From positions 3,384 to 67,383 of the forward strand of contig NZ_JBLZNC010000011.1 in NCBI RefSeq assembly GCF_048553715.1: a DNA stretch of 64,000 bases. The letters run 5' to 3'. Made by a program: the position numbers and the translations under genes. The DNA comes from Sagittula sp048553715 (GTDB lineage Bacteria > Pseudomonadota > Alphaproteobacteria > Rhodobacterales > Rhodobacteraceae). Under the pieces are notes generated by a model, which saw only the letters and a list, made by a program, of their open reading frames with translations, ran no database searches and had not been told where the DNA came from. Below, one piece after another: positions 34,658 to 41,916 of the stretch (the stretch's first letter is position 1; each line of letters opens with the position of its first letter).

Positions 34658-35986
34658 ATGTCCAAGACCACCGTGCCCACGCCCAGCCCGTTCACTGCCA
34701 TCATCGGCGGGGCACCGCAGCGCAGCGGTCCGCGCTACAGCAGCCTGCCCCAGCTTGACACGCCGCCCGAGAGCGGACCGGAACTTGCCGTCGAACTGGC
34801 TGAAATATTTGCTATTTCCCTGATGCGCCTTGTGCCGGTGGACCAGCTGGCAGACCCGCATCATGTGGTACCGCTGGACGGGCTTACGCAACCAAACCTG
34901 CATGAAATTCTGTGCGAGTTGCGCTCGCTGCCGTGGTTTGATCAGCTCGCCCAGCAGCTTGATGACGGTGCAAAGACCCGTCGGGCGCGGCGGCTGAACC
35001 GCACGGGCCAGTTAACGCTGACCTCGATGCTGTCTGCTGGCGTTACCGGGGATTCCCCTGCGCAAATGTCGACGCTTTGGGGAGATGCTGCACCATCGTG
35101 TTTGCAAGCGATGCTCGATGGGCTGTTGTCCGTGCCGGTCCACGACCTGTTCGAAAGCGCCATGATCACCGCAGTCCAGAATGGCACAGCGTTTGACCCC
35201 GGCATCGGCGCTGATCATCCGCTGACGGCGGCTGACGGGATGTCCGACATGATTACAGAGGCCACGAGCCGCGCCACCCGGACCACCCTGCACCAAATGA
35301 ACCAGCCCGCGCGGTGGTCGCGCCCTGCCGTCACCAGCGCGCGCATGACAGCCTGGCTTGCCCGCGCCGAGGCGAGCGATCCGAACGATGACACGCCCTA
35401 TCGTCACGCCGCAGAAATCCTGCAGCACCACGCGCCGCAGCTCTTGCACTGGGTCAGCGTGCTGAACCGCCGCTTGCGGCAGGGGCAGACACGCTTTGAC
35501 ACCAGTCTCTTCTTACCGCTTCAGGAGGTCGAACGGCAAACCACCGTTGCCGCCGATCTGACCCCGCAGGTGGCGGTGACCGGCGCTTTGGCCACGCTTG
35601 CCAAAGCGGTGTTCGACACCACGCGCACCGTCCACGACCCCGCCTGCCAGCCGCAGGTGGCGGCGCTGACGCTGGGCCGTGAGGTCACGCATATGGCGGC
35701 GAATGTGTCGCTCGCCCGACTGATTGCAGGCCATCACCACCCCATCGAGAACGCGCAGGATCTGCGCAGCGGCGAGGCGATCGCCCTGAACATCCTGCGC
35801 GACAGGCTGGAGCAGGCAAACAGGCCCGCCACCTTGAGCTTTGTTGATTTTGGCGGGCAGCCGCTGCGCATCGATCTGCGCAAGGGGCTCGGCGCGCGCG
35901 GGCAGGCGGTGTTGACCCGTGGCAATCGTCCAGCCCCCTGGCCCGGTGACACGCTGCGAACAACGCCGCATCTAACCGCTGTATGA
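34658..35986 (+). CDS. Uncharacterised 442-aa protein paired with S8 protease
   Basis: I do not recognise this protein. It has no signal peptide or membrane segment. A Pro/Ser-rich N-terminus (residues 1-40) is followed by a mostly helical body. The segment ELAVELAEIFAISLMRLVPV (about 43-62) weakly resembles the N-terminal helices of vanadium haloperoxidases, but the catalytic KxxxxxxRP, PSGH and RxxxxxH motifs are absent. One possibility is a diverged or helper subunit for the nearby PAP2 protein; this is speculative. GGGGGA precedes ATG 34658, and four regulatory repeats lie upstream. Its 3' end overlaps the convergent lipoprotein gene by 15 bases. Confidence 0.75.
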   Translation: MSKTTVPTPSPFTAIIGGAPQRSGPRYSSLPQLDTPPESGPELAVELAEIFAISLMRLVPVDQLADPHHVVPLDGLTQPNLHEILCELRSLPWFDQLAQQLDDGAKTRRARRLNRTGQLTLTSMLSAGVTGDSPAQMSTLWGDAAPSCLQAMLDGLLSVPVHDLFESAMITAVQNGTAFDPGIGADHPLTAADGMSDMITEATSRATRTTLHQMNQPARWSRPAVTSARMTAWLARAEASDPNDDTPYRHAAEILQHHAPQLLHWVSVLNRRLRQGQTRFDTSLFLPLQEVERQTTVAADLTPQVAVTGALATLAKAVFDTTRTVHDPACQPQVAALTLGREVTHMAANVSLARLIAGHHHPIENAQDLRSGEAIALNILRDRLEQANRPATLSFVDFGGQPLRIDLRKGLGARGQAVLTRGNRPAPWPGDTLRTTPHLTAV

Positions 35987-36670
35987 CGCGCTGCAAATGC
36001 CCTCGGTCTGCGCACCTGCCCAAGGCAGCGTGACGCGCGGGCCGTCGATCATCTGGTCCAGCCTGTCCAGCGGCATCTCGGCAGAGATCATCGCCCGCAG
36101 CCGCTCGGTCCGTGGCGCGTCGGGGTCCAGCAGACGACAGCAGACGTATTCCTCGACAATGGTGCCTTGCTGTTCGTAGCCGTAGTCGAGAAAGCGCCCC
36201 GCACTGTCGGGATCAAACAGATAGGGGTCTTTGGTGGTGACATGCTCCCGCAGGGCCTTGAGCGGATGATAACCGGTGCGCGCCCTGTTTTGCCATTGCC
36301 AGACGTGGGTCGCCTCATGCGCCAGCAACATTGCATCGTACAGGTCAATCTGTTCGGGAAAGCCCGCCAGCATATCCTCGCGGAACAGGTCCTGCCGCAG
36401 CAGAACCTTGTTGAACAGAACGGTCGCGGCGGGGGCGACTGTCACCTCTGTGTCCTGTTGCAGCGCCGGCCAAAGCCGTTCCTGACAGGTGGTGCGGGGC
36501 CGCACCGGCAGGGTATAGGTAAATTCACCCGCGAAATGCCCGTCCACCAACCGCATGCGCGAGGTGTCCAGCGCATCGCCATGGATCGCGCCCAGATAGG
36601 CGGTCTCCGCCTCTGTCAAAGGGCGCCCACAGGCCGCCAGTATCGCAAAAACAAACAGCCAGATCCGCAT
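35972..36670 (-). CDS. Lipoprotein with HEATH (HExxH) metalloprotease-like motif
   Basis: A 232-aa protein with a lipoprotein signal (MRIWLFVFAILAACGR, acylated Cys at about 14). The motif LLAHEATHVWQWQ near residues 115-127 contains HExxH, the zinc-metallopeptidase signature. Downstream EEYVCCRLL could supply a third ligand Glu. I know of related uncharacterised roseobacter proteins but no function. ATG 36670 was chosen over the GTG two codons earlier. Confidence 0.7.
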   Translation of the reverse strand: MRIWLFVFAILAACGRPLTEAETAYLGAIHGDALDTSRMRLVDGHFAGEFTYTLPVRPRTTCQERLWPALQQDTEVTVAPAATVLFNKVLLRQDLFREDMLAGFPEQIDLYDAMLLAHEATHVWQWQNRARTGYHPLKALREHVTTKDPYLFDPDSAGRFLDYGYEQQGTIVEEYVCCRLLDPDAPRTERLRAMISAEMPLDRLDQMIDGPRVTLPWAGAQTEGICSASYSG

Positions 36671-36805
36671 GACCACAGCATTGCCCCCCGCCTGCGGCTT
36701 GTCCAGCGGGAAGCTCCGCGTTCATTGCGATGGGGGATAACACTTGCGACAACTGCCACGCAGGTCTAAGGCCCCCAAGGACAGACCATGCAAAGCGGGC
36801 AGGCC

Positions 36806-37738
36806 ATGACCATTCAGTATCTCGTGACACATTCCGGCGGGTTCCACGCAGACGAGCTGCTGTCGTCGGTGATCCTGACACGCCTGTTTCCGCAAGCAAC
36901 GCTGGTGCGCAGCCGGGACGCGGCTTGGACCACCCCCGCCGAGGACCGCATCATCTACGACGTGGGCCGCGAATACGATGCGGATCGCAACATCTACGAC
37001 CACCACCAGAAACCCGCCCCGCTGCGCGAGGATGAGCAGCCCTACAGCTCGTTCGGGCTGATCTGGAAACATTTTGGCGCGGACTACCTGCGGGCGATGG
37101 ACGTCCCTGACGCGCATATCGACACTTTGCATGCCAAGATCGACAAAGGCGTGGTTCTGCCCATCGACCTGATGGACAATGGCGCGATGGAACCCTCGGT
37201 CGCGGGGCCGTTGTCGGGTTTGACGCTGCCGGTGCTGTTGGAAACGCTCAAACCCGCCTTTGATGATCCGCGCCCGGATGCGGATGACAATGCCTTTGCC
37301 GAGGGGCTTGGCGTGGCCCGTAGCTTGGTCGAGGCCGCCGTGCGCGGTCGTGCGGGTAAACTGCGCGCCTACGGGATGGTCGTCACCGCCATCGAAGCGG
37401 CCGGTGAAAACCGCGTTCTGGAACTGCCCATGGGCATGCCGTTCCGCAGCGCGGTCGAGGATACAGGCGCCGATCACCTGCTGTACTGCATCCACCCCCG
37501 CGCCGAGGACTGGACCCTGACCGGCATCCGCAAGGGCGGCGACACCTTCGATCTGCGCGCCGATCTGCCAGAGGCATGGGCGGGGCTGACCGATGCCGCG
37601 CTAGAGGACGCCTGCGGCGTCAAAGGGGCCAAGTTCTGTCACAACGGGCGCTTTATCGCCGTGGCAAGCTCGCGCGAGGCGATTGTCGAGATGGCCCAGC
37701 TTGCGGTCAAAGACGCCGAAGCGCGCGCGCAGGACTAA
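36806..37738 (+). CDS. MYG1 family protein (DHH-like phosphoesterase/nuclease)
   Basis: A 310-aa MYG1-family protein. The metal-binding motifs are THSGGFHADE at residues 8-17, VILTRLFP, then IIYDVGREYD and IYDHHQK, which match the DHH-like active site. Eukaryotic MYG1 is a 3'-5' RNA exonuclease; in bacteria the role is not established. ATG 36806 (MTIQYLVTHSGG) gives the usual N-terminus; an in-frame ATG at 36788 is possible. It overlaps the convergent BKACE gene by 4 bases. Confidence 0.9.
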   Translation: MTIQYLVTHSGGFHADELLSSVILTRLFPQATLVRSRDAAWTTPAEDRIIYDVGREYDADRNIYDHHQKPAPLREDEQPYSSFGLIWKHFGADYLRAMDVPDAHIDTLHAKIDKGVVLPIDLMDNGAMEPSVAGPLSGLTLPVLLETLKPAFDDPRPDADDNAFAEGLGVARSLVEAAVRGRAGKLRAYGMVVTAIEAAGENRVLELPMGMPFRSAVEDTGADHLLYCIHPRAEDWTLTGIRKGGDTFDLRADLPEAWAGLTDAALEDACGVKGAKFCHNGRFIAVASSREAIVEMAQLAVKDAEARAQD

Positions 37739-38505
37739 TCCTGCGCCGCCAGCGCCTGTTTGAGATCCGCAACCTTTTCCGCATTGTCTGCCGCGATGCG
37801 GCCATCAGACAGATAGAGCGAATTCTCGAACCCAACGCGGCACTTGCCACCGTGGCGCGCGGCATTGGTCAGGCAGGCGGTCTCTGTCGGGCCGAAGGCG
37901 CACAGCGCCCAATCCGGCGTGATCTGCCGCGCCCCCAGCCACGACACAAAGCCATCCAGATCGGCAGGATCGGACAGACCATCCGTGCTGTAGCGGCCCA
38001 GCACGTAGATCAGCTGAAGCTCCGGCCGCGCGAGCGCCGCCGCCCCCAGCGTTTGCGCCAATAGATCGCAATCCGCGATGTCATACAGGATATGCTGCAC
38101 CGCGATGCCCTGGGCCACGCAAGCGGCGTAGAATTCCCGTGCCGCCTCGGGGCCTGCGCGCAAAATCTCGCGTATCGAGGCGGACACCATGTCGGCCCCC
38201 GCGTCCAAAGCGACCTGCATCTGATGGTCGGCTTCGTATATGCCGGCGGCCTCCGTCGTGATTTGCAGCGCCATTTCGGGCACCGCGCGCCGCAAATCAC
38301 GCAACAGATCGCGGTAGGCGGCGGCATCCAACAGGTGCGCCCCCGCGTCATCGCGCAAATGCGCGTGCAGCCCCCCTGCCCCGGCGGCAAAACAGGCGCG
38401 GGCGCAATCGACAACCTCGGCCTGTGTGATCGGCAAGGCAGGGTGGTCCGCGCGGCCCAGACGGGCCCCATTGGGTGCGACCATGATTTGTGGAAGCGCC
38501 ATCAT
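37735..38505 (-). CDS. BKACE-family beta-keto acid cleavage enzyme (DUF849)
   Basis: A 256-aa zinc TIM-barrel enzyme of the family that includes 3-keto-5-aminohexanoate cleavage enzyme; members condense a beta-keto acid with acetyl-CoA. Visible motifs are PNGARLGRADHPALPIT, GGLHAHLRDDAG (the HxH zinc ligands) and ITTEAAGIYEAD. It is slightly shorter than the usual 275-310 aa. It is coupled by a 4-base overlap (ATGA) to the aminotransferase upstream, so a pathway from an amino acid through a keto acid to cleavage is likely; the substrate is unknown. Confidence 0.87.
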   Translation of the reverse strand: MMALPQIMVAPNGARLGRADHPALPITQAEVVDCARACFAAGAGGLHAHLRDDAGAHLLDAAAYRDLLRDLRRAVPEMALQITTEAAGIYEADHQMQVALDAGADMVSASIREILRAGPEAAREFYAACVAQGIAVQHILYDIADCDLLAQTLGAAALARPELQLIYVLGRYSTDGLSDPADLDGFVSWLGARQITPDWALCAFGPTETACLTNAARHGGKCRVGFENSLYLSDGRIAADNAEKVADLKQALAAQD

Positions 38506-39821
38506 AGGACCGCCTCCAGACTGATGGCCAGCTTGTCCACCAGCTCGTCGATCTGCGGCTTTGTGCATATGAATGGCGGTGCCAGCAGGACGTGATCCCC
38601 CGATTGCCCATCCAGCGTGCCATTCATCGGATAGCAAATCAGCCCGTTGTCCATGGCCGCCGCCTTGAGCCGTTTGGCCAGTCCCTTTGCCGGATCAAAC
38701 GGGGTTTTGGTGTCACGGTCGGCCACAAATTCCAGCCCCCGGAACATGCCGCGCCCGCGAATGTCGCCCACATGGGGGTGCGCACCGAACCTGTCGTGCA
38801 AGGCCTCCGCCAGATAGCCGCCCATGGTGGCGGCCCGCGCGGTCATCCCGCCAATGGTCAGCTTTTGCACCACGGCATGGGCGGCCGCACAGGCCACGGG
38901 ATGGCCCAGATAGGTGTGCCCGTGCTGGAAGAACCCGCTGCCCTGTTCGATGGCCTCGTAAATTGCGCCGCTGCACAGCATTGCGCCGATCGGCTGATAG
39001 CCTGCGCCCAGCCCCTTGGCGATGGTGACGATATCAGGGCGGACCTCGTCTTGTTCGCAGGCAAAGAAGGTGCCGGTGCGCCCCATGCCACACATGACCT
39101 CGTCGAGGATCAGCAAAACACCGTATTTGTCGCAAATCTCCCGTAGTCTTTTGAAATAGCCCGGCACCGCAGGCACAGCTCCCGCCGTAGCGCCTACCAC
39201 CGGCTCTGCCAGAAAGCCGATCACCGTTTCGGGCCCAAGCCGCAGCAGTTCGGCCTCCAGCTCATCCGCGACGCGCAGGCCGTAGGCCTCGGCGGTCTCA
39301 CCCTCGGCGCGGCCGCGATATTCGTAGCAGGGCGCGATATGGCTGGCGGAGACCATCACCGGATCAAATGGCGCGCGCCGCCACATGTTGCCGCCCGTGC
39401 CCAAGGCGCCAAGCGTGTTGCCATGATAGCTTTGCCGCCGCGCGATGAACCGCCTGCGCTGCGGCTGGCCGATTTCCAGCATATATTGCCGCGCCAGTTT
39501 CAGCGCGGATTCGACGGCCTCTGACCCGCCAGAGACCAGATACACACGGTCGATCCCCTCTGGCGCGTTGGCGACCAGTGCCTCGGCCAGCTGTTCTGCG
39601 GGCTCTGAGGTGAAGAACCCCGTGTGCGCGAACTCCAGCGAATCGAGTTGGCTTTTGATGGCCGCGACAACATCCGCGTCACCATGGCCAAGACAGGAAA
39701 CCGCCGCCCCGCCAGAGCCGTCCAAATAGGCTTTTCCATGAGAATCATAGATATAAATACCTTCGCCACGGGTGGCCAAAGGCAGGGTCGCCTTGGTATG
39801 GCGCGGAAAAACATGAGACAT
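38502..39821 (-). CDS. Class III aminotransferase (PLP-dependent)
   Basis: A 439-aa omega-type aminotransferase. Signatures are YIYDSHGKAYLDGSGGAAVS, VYLVSGGSEAVESALKLARQ, ARRQSYHGNTLGALG, ILDEVMCGMGRTG and the PLP lysine in VTIAKGLGAGYQPIGAML. Class III enzymes act on amines distant from a carboxylate (beta-alanine, GABA, taurine, 2,4-diaminobutyrate). ATG 39821 begins MSHVFPRHTKATLPLA. It starts a two-gene minus-strand unit with the BKACE gene and faces the RpiR regulator. Confidence 0.9.
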   Translation of the reverse strand: MSHVFPRHTKATLPLATRGEGIYIYDSHGKAYLDGSGGAAVSCLGHGDADVVAAIKSQLDSLEFAHTGFFTSEPAEQLAEALVANAPEGIDRVYLVSGGSEAVESALKLARQYMLEIGQPQRRRFIARRQSYHGNTLGALGTGGNMWRRAPFDPVMVSASHIAPCYEYRGRAEGETAEAYGLRVADELEAELLRLGPETVIGFLAEPVVGATAGAVPAVPGYFKRLREICDKYGVLLILDEVMCGMGRTGTFFACEQDEVRPDIVTIAKGLGAGYQPIGAMLCSGAIYEAIEQGSGFFQHGHTYLGHPVACAAAHAVVQKLTIGGMTARAATMGGYLAEALHDRFGAHPHVGDIRGRGMFRGLEFVADRDTKTPFDPAKGLAKRLKAAAMDNGLICYPMNGTLDGQSGDHVLLAPPFICTKPQIDELVDKLAISLEAVL

Positions 39822-39856
39822 GCGCGATCCTTCATCGGCAGGGACATGGCCGCATC

Positions 39857-39898
39857 TGAAACAGATGTTTCGCCGGTTGACAATGAGTGAAACAAATT
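39857..39898. promoter_or_regulatory. Candidate RpiR operator pair in divergent gap
   Basis: TGAAACAGATGTTTCG (39857-39872) has arms GAAAC/GTTTC; a second half-site TGAAACAAATT starts at 39888, 31 bp (about three turns) away. Both are in the 108-bp gap between the aminotransferase and the RpiR gene, a fitting place for control of both units. Confidence 0.5.
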
Positions 39899-39929
39899 GG
39901 ACAGTCAACAAAACCAAAGGGGGGCCAGC

Positions 39930-40793
39930 GTGACATCGTCGTTCGAGATGCGATTGGCAGAACGCTACGGCGATCTCAGCAGTGCCTTGCGGGCGGCGGC
40001 CGATTACCTCGTCAGCCACCCCGTTGATCTGGCCACGCGGAGTCTGCGCAGCGTGTCACAGGACAGCGGCGTGTCTCCGGCGGCCTATTCGCGGCTGGCC
40101 CGCGCGCTGGGATACGGTGACCTCGCCGACTTGCGCGACGAAATGCGCCTGCAAATCGACCAGCGGGTCACAGGGTTTGCCCAACGGGCAGAGCGTTTGC
40201 ACAGCGACCCGCAGCACCGCGCCACAGGGTTCTTTGACGCCCATCTGGCCGCTTGCCAACGCAATCTGGCGGCATTTTCGGAAACCATCGACCGCAGCGC
40301 GCTGGAGACAGCCACCGAACGGCTGGGCGATGCGCGGCGCGTGTTGCTTTTGGGCGCGCTCGGGTCGACGGGCGTGGTCGAATATCTGTCCTATATGGCC
40401 AATTTCTGCACCGAAAACTGGACGCTTGCAGGGCGCATGGGTGCGTCGATGGGGTCGGCCATGGCCGACCTTGGCCCGCGCGATGCGCTGCTGATTGTGA
40501 CCAAGCCGCCGTTTTCAGGTCAGGCCCTGCGCGCCGCCGAACTGGCCCGTGCCCAAGGGGTCTATGTGGTGCTAATAACCGATTCGCTGGGCTGTCCGGC
40601 ATTGAAACATGCCTCGGCACATTTTGTTGTGCCCACCGACAGCCCGCATTTTTATTCTTCTTACGTTGTCACTGTTTTTCTTGTGGAATCTCTGATCGGT
40701 ATGCTTATCAGCCGCTCCGGACCAGAGGCTAGAAACAGAATCGCAAGGGTAGAAGATGCAAATCGGGTTCTTGCAGAAGTGTGGGACCTGTGA
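39930..40793 (+). CDS. MurR/RpiR-family regulator
   Basis: A 287-aa regulator with an N-terminal RpiR helix-turn-helix (about 15-75; DLATRSLRSVSQDSGVSPAA, then YSRLARALGYGDLADLRDEM) and a SIS sugar-isomerase domain (about 115-250; VLLLGALGSTGVVEYLSYMA, and TDSLGCPALKHASAHFVVPT). GTG 39930 is preferred: AAGGGGGG lies just upstream, and residues before it do not fit the family. It is followed after 33 bases by the TAXI protein gene and probably controls the TRAP operon and the divergent catabolic genes. Confidence 0.85.
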   Translation: MTSSFEMRLAERYGDLSSALRAAADYLVSHPVDLATRSLRSVSQDSGVSPAAYSRLARALGYGDLADLRDEMRLQIDQRVTGFAQRAERLHSDPQHRATGFFDAHLAACQRNLAAFSETIDRSALETATERLGDARRVLLLGALGSTGVVEYLSYMANFCTENWTLAGRMGASMGSAMADLGPRDALLIVTKPPFSGQALRAAELARAQGVYVVLITDSLGCPALKHASAHFVVPTDSPHFYSSYVVTVFLVESLIGMLISRSGPEARNRIARVEDANRVLAEVWDL

Positions 40794-40826
40794 ACCATTG
40801 AATGAATGTCACCAAGGGAGAAAACG

Positions 40827-41795
40827 ATGTTCGCTAAACTGAAATTCACCGCCGCAGGCGCAGTGGCCGCTGCCATGATGGCCCCGGCCGCTTACGCCGA
40901 GGAATTCATCACCATCGGCACCGGCGGCGTGACCGGCGTGTACTACCCCACCGGCGGCGCGATCTGCCGTCTGGTCAACAAAGGCCGCCGCGACCACGGC
41001 ATCCGCTGCTCCGTCGAATCCACCGGCGGGTCGGTCTACAACATCAACACCATTCGCGAAGGCGAACTGGAATTCGGTGTGGCGCAGTCCGACTGGCAGT
41101 ACCACGCCTACAACGGCACCTCGCGCTTTGAGGAGGCCGGCCCGTTCGAAGAACTGCGCGCCGTCTTCTCTGTGCACCCCGAACCCTTCACCGTTGTGGC
41201 GCGCGCAGATGCGGACATCGCAACCATCGAAGACCTCAAGGGCAAGCGCGTCAACATCGGCAACCCCGGTTCCGGTCAGCGCGGCACCATGGAAGTGCTG
41301 ATGGAAGCCATGGGCTGGACCAACGACGATTTCGCGCTCGCAACCGAGCTGAAGGCCGCAGAACAGTCCGCCGCCCTGTGCGACAACCAGATCGACGCAA
41401 TGGTCTACACCGTGGGTCACCCGTCGGGCTCCATCCAGGAAGCCACCACCGCCTGTGATTCCGTTCTGGTCGAAGTGGCCGGCGACGTGGTCGACGGTCT
41501 TGTCGAAGAGAACTCCTTCTACCGTACCGCGACCATCCCCGGCGGCATGTACCGTGGCAACGACGAGGACACCGCCACCTTTGGTGTGGGCGCGACCTTC
41601 GTCAGCTCCTCCAACGTGTCCGAAGAAGTTGTCTACACACTGGTCAGCTCGATCTTCGAAAACTTCGAAGACTTCAAAACCCTGCACCCGGCTTTCGCCA
41701 ACCTGAAGCCCGAAGAAATGGCAACGGCAGGTCTGTCCGCGCCGCTGCATGACGGTGCCGCGAAATACTATCGCGAGCAGGGCTGGATCGAATAA
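40827..41795 (+). CDS. TAXI-family TRAP transporter solute-binding protein
   Basis: A 322-aa periplasmic binding protein. A signal peptide (MFAKLKFTAAGAVAAAMMAP, cleaved near AAYAEE) precedes the TAXI signature ITIGTGGVTGVYYPTGGAIC, followed by ESTGGSVYNINTIREGELEF and RVNIGNPGSGQRGTMEVL. It delivers substrate to the fused permease encoded next. TAXI substrates include glutamate and dicarboxylates. ATG 40827 follows GGGAGAAAACG. A strong hairpin separates it from the permease gene. Confidence 0.93.
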   Translation: MFAKLKFTAAGAVAAAMMAPAAYAEEFITIGTGGVTGVYYPTGGAICRLVNKGRRDHGIRCSVESTGGSVYNINTIREGELEFGVAQSDWQYHAYNGTSRFEEAGPFEELRAVFSVHPEPFTVVARADADIATIEDLKGKRVNIGNPGSGQRGTMEVLMEAMGWTNDDFALATELKAAEQSAALCDNQIDAMVYTVGHPSGSIQEATTACDSVLVEVAGDVVDGLVEENSFYRTATIPGGMYRGNDEDTATFGVGATFVSSSNVSEEVVYTLVSSIFENFEDFKTLHPAFANLKPEEMATAGLSAPLHDGAAKYYREQGWIE

Positions 41796-41815
41796 GCGAT
41801 CTTCGCAATACTAAC

Positions 41816-41840
41816 ATCGGGGGCGCAGGTCGCCCCCGAT
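41816..41840 (+). terminator. Intercistronic hairpin (attenuator) in TRAP operon
   Basis: Perfect 10-bp stem ATCGGGGGCG/CGCCCCCGAT with a 5-base loop, 20 bases after the binding-protein stop and before the permease gene. It would protect the upstream mRNA or end part of the transcripts, giving more binding protein than permease. Confidence 0.65.
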
Positions 41841-41916
41841 TCAATCGCAGCGGGATGTGGGACCTGCTGTGACCGGACAAGAGACCGCACCGGATGAAAC
41901 GGTCCAAGGGGGACAG

